Below are positions 1-6,895 of a stretch of DNA of 20,934 nucleotides, one piece after another (position 1 is the stretch's first letter; each line of letters starts with the position of its first letter). Origin of the DNA: JBHGBB01 sp041946755. Its GTDB lineage: Bacteria > UBP4 > UBA4092 > JAOAEQ01. The stretch lies in NCBI GenBank assembly GCA_041946755.1, contig JBHGBB010000043.1, positions 1 through 20,934 on the forward strand, written 5' to 3'. The position numbers and the translations under genes are program-made. The notes below the pieces were generated by a model that was not told the origin of the DNA, made no database searches, and saw nothing but the letters and a program-made list of their open reading frames with translations.

Positions 1-38
1 AGTTAGACCGAACGAGATCGATCTCGTTCGGTCTAACT
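1..38. repeat. 38-bp perfect palindrome at the window edge
   Basis: The first 38 bases form a perfect 19+19 inverted repeat with no spacer, with AGTTAGACC as outer arm and GAACGAGAT at the centre. No T-run follows on the plus strand, so it is not a canonical plus-strand terminator. It could terminate a minus-strand or upstream gene outside the window. The tip shares CGAGAT/ATCTCG with the hairpins at 1430-1475 and 17863-17907. The window begins exactly where the palindrome begins, so a contig-end artefact cannot be excluded. Confidence 0.8.
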
Positions 39-177
39 CCACTGCTAAGAAATTCAGTCCCTTGTTCGAAGCATTAATTATTTCCATTTGACTATATCCA
101 AATCGAACTATACTTTTCGTGTAAAAACCCTATTTTGTCGGTTTAAATTCAATTTACTATTATTCGATCTATTCGAG

Positions 178-207
178 TTGACAACTCTATCCAAATTTAC
201 ATACAAT
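178..207 (+). promoter_or_regulatory. Candidate sigma-70 promoter of the ABC ATPase gene
   Basis: A perfect -35 TTGACA (178-183) is followed after 18 bases by TACAAT (202-207), about 100 bases before the ATPase start. The -35 box lies inside a short inverted repeat, GAGTT-GAC-AACTC (175-187), which could be an operator. The rest of 39-303 is AT-rich and I see no gene in it. A T/G-rich stretch with GGGGG at about 290-295 precedes the start codon and may act in ribosome binding. Confidence 0.45.
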
Positions 208-303
208 AACACGATTAAGTTCGAGTTAAATCTACGACTATTTTGGGGGTGTTGAGTTAGGGAAACTTCAATTTAGCATTTATATACTTGGGGGTATTGA
301 GGT

Positions 304-1407
304 ATGGCAAAAGTTACACTAAAAAGTGTGAGCAAAGTATTCCCACCGGACGTAAAAGCGGTGCAGGAAGTATCGCTCGAAATTGCTGATAAAGAATTTG
401 TGGTATTAGTCGGTCCGTCCGGCTGCGGAAAATCCACCACGCTGCGAATGGTTGCCGGATTGGAAGAAATCTCATCCGGTGAAGTTTTTATCGATGATAA
501 ACTGGTCAACGATGTTCCACCAAAAGACCGGGACATCGCCATGGTATTCCAGAACTATGCATTATATCCGCATATGACTGTTTATAAGAACATGGCATTC
601 GGTTTAATGCTGCGGAAATATCCGAAATCCGAAATCGAACAACGGGTTAAAGAAGCCGCCGAAATCCTTGGCATCACCGAACTCCTTGACCGGAAACCGA
701 AAGCCCTCTCCGGTGGACAACGACAGCGGGTTGCGGTAGGCCGGGCGATCGTTCGAAAACCGAAAGTATTCTTATTCGATGAACCGTTAAGCAACCTCGA
801 TGCCAAAATGCGGGTCCAGATGAGAACGGAACTAACCAAACTGCATCAGCGACTCCAATCAACGATGATTTATGTTACCCATGACCAAGTAGAAGCGATG
901 ACTATGGGTGACCGAATTGTGGTCATGAAAGATGGTATCGTTCATCAGGTAGCCGATCCGATCGGGCTCTATGATAAACCGGTAAATAAATTCGTTGCCG
1001 GATTTATCGGCAGTCCGCCAATGAACTTCCTCGAAGGTACGGTAGTCCAGAAAAATGGCGCTATGTATTTCAATGAAGGTAAATTTGAAGTTAAACTCCC
1101 GGAAAAGATGTATGCTGCATTATCGAATTATGTCGGAAAAGAAGTAACGTTCGGAGTTAGACCGGAAGATATCGCCGATACATCTTATGCTTCATATGCC
1201 AAACCGGAAAATACCATTTCCGCGAAAGTAGAAGTTGTCGAACCGATGGGTTCCGAACTCTATGTATATTTAACTACCGGGAAAACACCGTTTATCGCCC
1301 GGGTTGAACCGCACCTGAAAGTCGATGTCGACCAGACCCGCAGTTTAGCGCTGAATATGGATAAAACCCATCTATTTGATAAACAGACCGAAAAGACCAT
1401 AATCTAA
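304..1407 (+). CDS. ABC transporter ATP-binding protein, MalK/UgpC family
   Basis: This is the cytoplasmic ATPase subunit that powers an ABC importer, typically for sugars or glycerol-3-phosphate in this family. Visible motifs are Walker A GPSGCGKST (residues 37-45), Q-loop Q83 in VFQNYALYP, the signature LSGGQRQRV (135-143), Walker B VFLFDE (155-160), D-loop SNLD (163-166) and the switch histidine H193 in VTHD. The C-terminal part (about 235-367) matches the TOBE/OB-fold regulatory region of MalK-type proteins, including the typical GVRPEDI stretch. The 367-residue length is normal for the family. No permease or binding-protein genes flank it, so it may serve several transporters in trans, as MsmK and MsiK do. 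The substrate cannot be told from the sequence. A strong terminator follows it. Confidence 0.93.
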   Translation: MAKVTLKSVSKVFPPDVKAVQEVSLEIADKEFVVLVGPSGCGKSTTLRMVAGLEEISSGEVFIDDKLVNDVPPKDRDIAMVFQNYALYPHMTVYKNMAFGLMLRKYPKSEIEQRVKEAAEILGITELLDRKPKALSGGQRQRVAVGRAIVRKPKVFLFDEPLSNLDAKMRVQMRTELTKLHQRLQSTMIYVTHDQVEAMTMGDRIVVMKDGIVHQVADPIGLYDKPVNKFVAGFIGSPPMNFLEGTVVQKNGAMYFNEGKFEVKLPEKMYAALSNYVGKEVTFGVRPEDIADTSYASYAKPENTISAKVEVVEPMGSELYVYLTTGKTPFIARVEPHLKVDVDQTRSLALNMDKTHLFDKQTEKTII

Positions 1408-1429
1408 TTTTTCTAACCTCGGATTTAAA

Positions 1430-1483
1430 CGGATGTAAGTGGATCGAGATAGAAATCTCGATGCGTTTACATCCGTTTTTTTT
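1430..1483 (+). terminator. Intrinsic terminator after the ABC ATPase gene
   Basis: Two 21-base arms (1430-1450 and 1455-1475) form an imperfect hairpin around the loop AGAA, with two of the imperfect positions able to form G-U pairs in RNA. Eight T residues follow (1476-1483). The stem tip is ATCGAGAT/ATCTCGAT. The thpR start codon lies only 7 bases after the T-run. Confidence 0.85.
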
Positions 1484-1490
1484 CATTGCT

Positions 1491-2069
1491 ATGAATTCGG
1501 ATAATCTCATCCGTGCTTTTATTGCCATTCCTTTATCAGAAGAAATCCATCATCGACTTGAAGAATTGCAATCTACCTTAAAAAAATATCAAGCGGATGT
1601 TAGCTGGGTCAAACCAAGTAATATCCATTTAACCCTTCAATTCCTCGGAGAAATTCATCCGCATCTGGTTGAGAAAGTCGGCCAGTGTTTGGAAGAAATC
1701 GTCCCTACCCAACCGCAGTTTACCTGCAAAATAGCAGGTACCGGAGTGTTTCCAAATCCAAAACGAGCGCGCGTGCTCTGGGTTGGAGTTGTCCAGGGAA
1801 AAGAGCAGGTTATCCACCTGCAATCAGCAATCGAGAAATCGCTGGATATCCTGCATATGCCAAAAGAAGATCGAGCATTCCATCCGCATTTAACCTTAGG
1901 CCGAGTCCGGTCACCGAAGAATCTGGAGTTGGTGGTAAATGACTTATTGCAACAATCAAATCTGAGTTTTGGAACCTTAACCGTATCGCAAGTCACGTTA
2001 TTCTCCAGCAAACTCTCTCCTGCAGGCGCAGTTTATACGCCGCTTAAGCATTTCCAATTGCAAATTTAG
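1491..2069 (+). CDS. thpR: RNA 2',3'-cyclic phosphodiesterase (2'-5' RNA ligase family)
   Basis: A 192-residue member of the 2H phosphoesterase superfamily, which opens 2',3'-cyclic phosphates and joins 2'-5' RNA ends in vitro. The two catalytic HxT motifs are present: HLT at 46-48 within NIHLTLQFLGE and HLT at 133-135 within HPHLTLGRV. The N-terminal RAFIAIPL is typical of the family. An in-frame ATG at 1461 exists, but it lies inside the terminator hairpin and would add FFF-rich residues encoded by the T-run, so I chose the ATG at 1491. No Shine-Dalgarno sequence is evident there. The thpR-recA-recX order supports the call. The last codons and the TAG stop are formed by a dispersed AT-rich repeat (2056-2096), so the original C-terminus may have been altered. 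Confidence 0.9.
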   Translation: MNSDNLIRAFIAIPLSEEIHHRLEELQSTLKKYQADVSWVKPSNIHLTLQFLGEIHPHLVEKVGQCLEEIVPTQPQFTCKIAGTGVFPNPKRARVLWVGVVQGKEQVIHLQSAIEKSLDILHMPKEDRAFHPHLTLGRVRSPKNLELVVNDLLQQSNLSFGTLTVSQVTLFSSKLSPAGAVYTPLKHFQLQI

Positions 2070-2096
2070 CATTACTCATTTATAATTTAAAATGCT
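2056..2096. repeat. AT-rich dispersed repeat, copy 1
   Basis: The 18-base segment 2056-2073 is identical to 3329-3346. It contains AGCATT (2068-2073), paired with the inverted AATGCT (2091-2096) after 17 bases. The copy begins within the thpR coding sequence and provides its stop codon. Confidence 0.65.
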
Positions 2097-2107
2097 CAAT
2101 AACCTAG

Positions 2108-2171
2108 ATACCTGCTTTCGCAGGTATGACATGGAAACGATACCGAATGTCATTCCCGCGAAAGCGGGAAT
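2108..2171. repeat. REP-like pair of inverted GC-rich hairpins
   Basis: Two short hairpins lie head to head. ATACCTGC-TTTC-GCAGGTAT occupies 2108-2127 and ATTCCCGC-GAAA-GCGGGAAT occupies 2152-2171. They are bridged by a third inverted pair, ATGACAT (2126-2132) and ATGTCAT (2147-2153), so the whole unit can fold as a cruciform. This looks like a bacterial interspersed (REP/BIME-type) element made of two copies of one unit in opposite orientation. It lies between thpR and the recA promoter. Confidence 0.7.
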
Positions 2172-2208
2172 CCAGAATCAATGTTCAATGCAAAATATTA
2201 ATGGTTTA

Positions 2209-2217
2209 TGATATAAT
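2209..2217 (+). promoter_or_regulatory. Extended -10 promoter of recA
   Basis: TG-A-TATAAT, an extended -10 element, lies about 45 bases before the recA start. No good -35 box is seen 17 bases upstream, which is common for extended -10 promoters. I found no E. coli-type (CTGT-N8-ACAG) or Gram-positive-type (GAAC-N4-GTTC) LexA box nearby. Confidence 0.5.
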
Positions 2218-2262
2218 TCGATAACAATTTTTTATTATTTCTTACTAAAGGAGTATATGGTT

Positions 2263-3309
2263 ATGGCAACCCAAGATGCGAAAGATTCGAAAGGGAAATC
2301 GAATCGAGAGAAAGCATTGGAAGCAGCAGTAGCGCAAATCGAAAAAGATTTTGGTAAAGGGTCGATCATGCGGTTAGGAGATGCGGTTCCGCGGCTGGAA
2401 GTACCGGCGATACCTACCGGCTCGTTATCGCTTGATTTTGCATTAGGTATCGGTGGAGTCCCGCGCGGGAGAATAGTAGAAATATTCGGCCCGGAATCCA
2501 GCGGTAAAACTACCCTAACCTTGCAAATCGTCGCCCAAGCCCAGAAACTTGGCGGGATCGCCGCGTTTGTCGATACCGAACATGCGCTCGATTCAGGTTA
2601 TGCGAAACTGTTAGGAGTCGACTTGGATAACCTCTGGCTATCCCAACCGGATACCGGGGAACAAGCATTAGAAATTGTTGAGACCTTAGTGCGGTCGAAT
2701 GCGATTGATGTCGTGGTCGTCGATTCCGTAGCTGCATTAGTCCCTCGTGCAGAATTAGAAGGAGATATGGGCGATTCGTTTATGGGCGTTCAAGCGCGGT
2801 TGATGAGTCAAGCGATGCGAAAGCTGGCTGGGGCGATAAGTAAGTCCAAGACCTGCGCGATATTCACCAACCAGATACGAGAGAAAATCGGGGTGATGTT
2901 CGGGAACCCGGAAACCACTCCCGGCGGCCGGGCCTTAAAATTCTATGCTTCAGTTCGGCTCGATATCCGTCGGATCGGTGCTATCAAGTCGGGTGAAGAA
3001 GTTATCGGAAATGAAACCCGAGTTAAAATCGTTAAAAATAAAATGGCGCCCCCGTTCCGAGAAGCGAAATTCGATATTCTATTCGGCCAAGGGATTTCGA
3101 AAGAAGCGGATTTATTGGAATTAGGGCTGGTGCATAAACTGGTTGATAAGAGCGGCACCTGGTTCTCATTTGGTAGTGAACGGCTGGGGCAGGGAAGAGA
3201 GACCGCAGTGAAATTCCTGAAAGATAATGCGGATGCATCTACTAAACTCGAATCCCAGCTTCGAGAAAAACTCGGTCTGAAATCGCCCTCAGCGAAAGTA
3301 GAAGAATAG
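2263..3309 (+). CDS. recA: Recombinase A
   Basis: RecA forms ATP-dependent filaments on single-stranded DNA, drives strand exchange and triggers LexA cleavage. The P-loop GPESSGKTT is at residues 76-84, with K82 as the phosphate-binding lysine. Other family hallmarks are MRLGD near the N-terminus, VDTEHALD, VVVVDSVAALVP (Walker B) and the L2-region sequence TNQIREKIGVMFGNPETTPG. The 348-residue length is normal and no intein is present. An ATG at 2257 is also possible, but the strong AAAGGAG (2247-2253) is only 3 bases from it and 9 bases from the ATG at 2263, so I prefer 2263. recX follows, as in many genomes. Confidence 0.97.
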   Translation: MATQDAKDSKGKSNREKALEAAVAQIEKDFGKGSIMRLGDAVPRLEVPAIPTGSLSLDFALGIGGVPRGRIVEIFGPESSGKTTLTLQIVAQAQKLGGIAAFVDTEHALDSGYAKLLGVDLDNLWLSQPDTGEQALEIVETLVRSNAIDVVVVDSVAALVPRAELEGDMGDSFMGVQARLMSQAMRKLAGAISKSKTCAIFTNQIREKIGVMFGNPETTPGGRALKFYASVRLDIRRIGAIKSGEEVIGNETRVKIVKNKMAPPFREAKFDILFGQGISKEADLLELGLVHKLVDKSGTWFSFGSERLGQGRETAVKFLKDNADASTKLESQLREKLGLKSPSAKVEE

Positions 3310-3328
3310 ACAACCAAAACTCACTTTA

Positions 3329-3370
3329 AATTGCAAATTTAGCATTGCAAAATTTAAAATTAAAAATGCT
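3329..3370. repeat. AT-rich dispersed repeat, copy 2
   Basis: This copy lies between recA and recX. It shares 18 identical bases (3329-3346) with copy 1 and has AGCATT (3341-3346) facing AATGCT (3365-3370) across 18 bases. Similar AT-rich sequence continues to about 3390, giving a spurious in-frame N-terminal extension (from ATG 3345) to recX. Confidence 0.65.
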
Positions 3371-3407
3371 AAATGCAAAATTTGAAATGAAGGTATTGTC
3401 TATAACT

Positions 3408-4031
3408 ATGCCTGCCATTACCTCTATATCTCCCCAAAAGAAACATCGGAATCGATACTCTTTATTCGTCGACGATCAATTTTATGCCGGGGTAGATGCT
3501 GCGGTAGTAGAAATGCTGGGATTAAAAAAAGGACTGCAAGTCGAACCCGGGAAACTGCAAACGATTCTAGAACAGGAAGAATACCAGCAGGCAAAAAATT
3601 ATCTATTCCGCCTTTTATCCCGGAGATTATATTCCTGCGCTGAAGTTCGGAAGAAGCTTGCTACTCGAGATTATGAACCAAAATTGATCGATAGAATTAT
3701 TACTGAATTTATCAATCAAGATTGGTTAAACGATATCCAATTCGCAATCCAATGGACTGAAAGCCGATTACGGTCAAAACCGCGCGGTCTCGCGCTAATC
3801 AGACGTGAGTTATACCAAAAAGGTATTGATAAAGAAGTCATTCAAGATGTTCTGGAAAAATATACCAATCCCGAAGCGGAATTCGACCGCGCAATTGCTG
3901 CTTTACGAAAGAAAAAGAATTATACTTCTGAACCAGACCTCCTTAAACGCAAACGGAAAATCTACGCTTATCTCGCCCGCCGGGGATTCAATCCTGAAAC
4001 GATTGAACAGACAATGAGCCATTTTAAATGA
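3408..4031 (+). CDS. recX: Regulatory protein RecX
   Basis: RecX binds RecA and modulates its filaments, usually as an inhibitor. The N-terminus has the family pattern ITSISPQKKHRNRYSLFVDD. Three-helix repeats follow, with LLSRRLYSCAEVRKKL, FINQDWLNDIQFA and SKPRGLALIRRELYQKGI as recognisable RecX signatures. Length is 207 residues. In-frame ATGs at 3345 and 3387 would add residues encoded by the AT-rich repeat. The ATG at 3408 puts the family's conserved N-terminus directly at the start, although its nearest GAAGG is about 14 bases away. It is likely cotranscribed with recA. No clear terminator follows, and 4032-4170 is AT-rich without a gene. Confidence 0.88.
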   Translation: MPAITSISPQKKHRNRYSLFVDDQFYAGVDAAVVEMLGLKKGLQVEPGKLQTILEQEEYQQAKNYLFRLLSRRLYSCAEVRKKLATRDYEPKLIDRIITEFINQDWLNDIQFAIQWTESRLRSKPRGLALIRRELYQKGIDKEVIQDVLEKYTNPEAEFDRAIAALRKKKNYTSEPDLLKRKRKIYAYLARRGFNPETIEQTMSHFK

Positions 4032-4170
4032 AATAAAACATCTATCCGTAAAGTATCAAGCATAAAAGTAATACATTATTTTCTGCGAAAAATTATACAA
4101 TTATTCCATCTATTTTATGCAGGAATAGTTATTAAACGCTTTCTATATAAGATAGTACGCTATTTCTTAC

Positions 4171-4211
4171 TTGACAATTCCCTGATTTTCACTGACAATT
4201 TTACGTATAAT
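4171..4211 (+). promoter_or_regulatory. Promoter/operator region of the exopolysaccharide cluster
   Basis: A perfect TTGACA (4171-4176) and a perfect TATAAT (4206-4211) are present but 29 bases apart, too far to act together. TTGACA pairs at 17 bases with GACAAT (4194-4199), a possible -10. The octamer TGACAATT occurs twice (4172-4179 and 4193-4200), 21 bases apart, close to two helical turns. It could be a tandem regulator site. GGAGAG (4222-4227) lies 10 bases before the first start codon and serves as ribosome-binding site. Confidence 0.45.
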
Positions 4212-4237
4212 TTCTATTAATGGAGAGATACTAAACC

Positions 4238-6853
4238 ATGCAAAATCGACTTATTTTTGCTATTTGTCTCATACTAGGATTGCTTTTATTAAATGGAATA
4301 GGTTTCGCCGACCCGGGATATCCATCCGGAACGCAACCAACGACTATCACCACACCATTAAATTCACCGTATACTATTAGTACCGGCGCGCCATTAACCG
4401 GGGTACCCTACGGAGCATTACCTTATAGCATTACTACCGGAGTAACACCGAAAGTTTTCCCCGGATCAATTCCATCACAATATCAAATCCTGCCGGGTTT
4501 ATATCAACAAGCCACCGCGATGTTTCCAACGGTAGGAACTGAAACCGGTCTCCCCTACCAACTTTTTCCTGGAACAACCTTAGCGACTACTACCGCAATC
4601 CCACCGGCAGAAGTATCAGATATTGAAAAGATTTTTGCCGGAGCGTTCCCGACCGGGATCTCAACCGAAATCAAACAGTTTGGATATGATGCATTTCAAC
4701 AAACGGTTTCCACATTTGCTCCGGTTTTAGATGTGCCGATTAGTGACGATTATCTTATCGGTCCTGGAGATAGTTTTGTCATCACTATCTGGGGCAAAAT
4801 CAATATCAGTTATCCAATTTTGGTTGACCGGAATGGCGAAATTTCTATTCCGGAAGTAGGTGTATTGAAAGTCTGGGGTTTAAGTTTCGGAGAAATGAAA
4901 AAATATCTGAATAATGAACTGAATAAGTATTATACCGGATTCGAGATGACGATTACCATGGAGCGGCTGAAGACCATCCAAGTCTATGTAGTCGGTGCGG
5001 CACGATCTCCTGGAAGTTATACCCTCAGTTCATTAGCTACCTTATTTAATGCATTATATGCTGCAGGGGGACCAAGTAAAAAAGGCACTATGCGCAATAT
5101 CCAGCTACTGCGAAATGGGAAAATTATTCAGACTATCGATTTATATGACTTCCTATTGAAAGGTGATAGAACCGCTGATGTTCGATTAGAAAATCTGGAT
5201 ACGATATTCATTCCCGTCATCGGAAAAGTCGCTGGTATCGCCGGGCATGTAAAACAGCCGGCAATTTATGAAATGACCGACACCATGAGTTTAGGTGACT
5301 TGATTAAACTTGCAGGCGGAATTACTGCCGTTGGGTATCTCGAACGCGTACAGATAGAACGAATGCAAGCGAACCAGAAGCGAATGGTATCTGATTTTAA
5401 TTTAGCCGGGATGGAAGGAGCCACCGCAAAACCGGAATTCAAAATTACCATGCAAGATGGAGATTTAGTTAAAATCTTTCCGATACTACCGGAAAAAATG
5501 AATGTCGTTTATTTAGAAGGCCAAGTATATCGCCCGGGAGAATATGAGTTTATAGAAGGAATGCGGCTCCTCGATTTAATTCCGAATTATACCGTTTTAC
5601 TCCCTCATCCTTCGTTAGAATATGGCCAGATTGTCCGGTTAATCGAACCGGATTTGCATCCGATCGGCATCCAGTTCAATCTTGGGAAACTACTGGCAGG
5701 AGATACCACGCAAAACCTTCTATTACAACGTTGGGATAGAATCCAGATTTTCTCCTGGTCGGAACGACTGAAAAAGAGTGTGCGGATTAGTGGATTGGTC
5801 CATCAACCGGGAGAATATGATTTGAGCGTTGGAATGCGAGTAAAGGATTTAATACTAAGCGCCGGCGGATTTACTAAAAATGCTTATCTCCGAAAAGCTG
5901 AAGTTACGCGACGGACAATCACTCAAGATGGTATGGAAATCCAGAAACTGGAAGTGAATCTGGAAGAGGCCATGCGCAATAATTTGGGACAGAATATCCT
6001 GTTGCAGGATTATGATAATATCGTGATTCGTCCCATACCGGATTTAGAGTTCGACCGTTATGTTAAAGTTGATGGCGAAGTATTGTTTCCGGGAACCTAT
6101 CCGGTCAAAAAAGGAGAACGATTGAGCTCATTACTAGACCGAGCCGGGGGATATACCGATAAAGCTTACCTTAAAGGAGCGGTATTTAATCGAGAAAGTG
6201 CTCGGATTACACAACAGAAACGGCTGGAAGATTTAATCCACCAGCAGGAACAACAGTTATTATCTTTATCCGCGCTTGCATCGAGTGGGGCGTTGGATAA
6301 AGAAGAATTAGCTTCTCAACAACGCGCGTTAGGTTTACAACAGCAGCTTCTAGCAAAACTAAAATCCGTCCAGGTCGAAGGACGAGTAGTAGTAAAACTT
6401 GATACTATTGATCGGCTAAAAGGATCCAAAGAAGACATCGAATTGGAAAAAGGCGATGAATTACTTATCCCGGAAGTACCGGGAGTAATTAATGTCCTTG
6501 GTGAAGTCTATAATCCCACTTCGCTAATTTATGAACCGAATATGACCGTTCAATATTACCTCAGCCGGGTTGGCGGAATCACTCGTGATGCAGCCGAAAA
6601 AGAAATATATATCATTCGCGCTGATGGCTCGGTATTTAGTCGGGCTCAAAAAAGATCTCAGCAGATTGGATGGGATAAAGAACAGCATCGCTGGTTTGCT
6701 GGCGGATTCTATGCGACCAAACTTGATCCTGGAGATACTATTTTAGTCCCACGACGACTAGATCGCGGTGAATGGATGCGAAATACTAAAGATGTTACTC
6801 AGATATTCTATCAAATCGCTGTTGGTTTAGGAGTACTGATTAAAGTATTTTAA
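4238..6853 (+). CDS. Wza-like polysaccharide export protein with six SLBB domains
   Basis: This is probably the outer-membrane/periplasmic export channel component for the polysaccharide made by this cluster. A Sec signal peptide spans residues 1-24 (hydrophobic core LIFAICLILGLLLL, likely cleaved after GFA). Residues 25-125 are rich in Thr, Pro and Gly with an internal repeat (PYTISTG, later PYSITTG). The Poly_export domain begins at DYLIGPGDSF (171-180) and runs to about 245. SLBB-like units follow near 247, 331, 423, 515, 609 and 750, each with a V-x-G-x-V-x-x-P-G-x-Y-like pattern. A Gln-rich coiled coil (about 652-710) separates units five and six. The C-terminus ends in a short hydrophobic segment (856-871). 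At 871 residues it is much longer than E. coli Wza (about 380). No lipobox cysteine is seen at the signal cleavage site. Confidence 0.9.
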   Translation: MQNRLIFAICLILGLLLLNGIGFADPGYPSGTQPTTITTPLNSPYTISTGAPLTGVPYGALPYSITTGVTPKVFPGSIPSQYQILPGLYQQATAMFPTVGTETGLPYQLFPGTTLATTTAIPPAEVSDIEKIFAGAFPTGISTEIKQFGYDAFQQTVSTFAPVLDVPISDDYLIGPGDSFVITIWGKINISYPILVDRNGEISIPEVGVLKVWGLSFGEMKKYLNNELNKYYTGFEMTITMERLKTIQVYVVGAARSPGSYTLSSLATLFNALYAAGGPSKKGTMRNIQLLRNGKIIQTIDLYDFLLKGDRTADVRLENLDTIFIPVIGKVAGIAGHVKQPAIYEMTDTMSLGDLIKLAGGITAVGYLERVQIERMQANQKRMVSDFNLAGMEGATAKPEFKITMQDGDLVKIFPILPEKMNVVYLEGQVYRPGEYEFIEGMRLLDLIPNYTVLLPHPSLEYGQIVRLIEPDLHPIGIQFNLGKLLAGDTTQNLLLQRWDRIQIFSWSERLKKSVRISGLVHQPGEYDLSVGMRVKDLILSAGGFTKNAYLRKAEVTRRTITQDGMEIQKLEVNLEEAMRNNLGQNILLQDYDNIVIRPIPDLEFDRYVKVDGEVLFPGTYPVKKGERLSSLLDRAGGYTDKAYLKGAVFNRESARITQQKRLEDLIHQQEQQLLSLSALASSGALDKEELASQQRALGLQQQLLAKLKSVQVEGRVVVKLDTIDRLKGSKEDIELEKGDELLIPEVPGVINVLGEVYNPTSLIYEPNMTVQYYLSRVGGITRDAAEKEIYIIRADGSVFSRAQKRSQQIGWDKEQHRWFAGGFYATKLDPGDTILVPRRLDRGEWMRNTKDVTQIFYQIAVGLGVLIKVF

Positions 6854-6895
6854 TCACTACGATTTACAAGGACACAACTAAATACCATTTTACTT

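Noticed and set aside
1..38. LexA/SOS-type site read from GAAC...GTTC within the palindrome
   Set aside because: The half-sites are 12 bases apart rather than 4, and the same core occurs in hairpins not linked to SOS genes.
1461..1490. Longer thpR start at ATG 1461
   Set aside because: It lies inside the terminator hairpin, and the added residues derive from the T-run.
2056..3390. CRISPR array suggested by repeated AT-rich elements
   Set aside because: The copies are dispersed singly, lack regular spacers, and no cas gene is present.
3345..3407. N-terminal extension of RecX from the ATG at 3345
   Set aside because: The extra residues are encoded by the AT-rich repeat, and the RecX family consensus begins just after ATG 3408.
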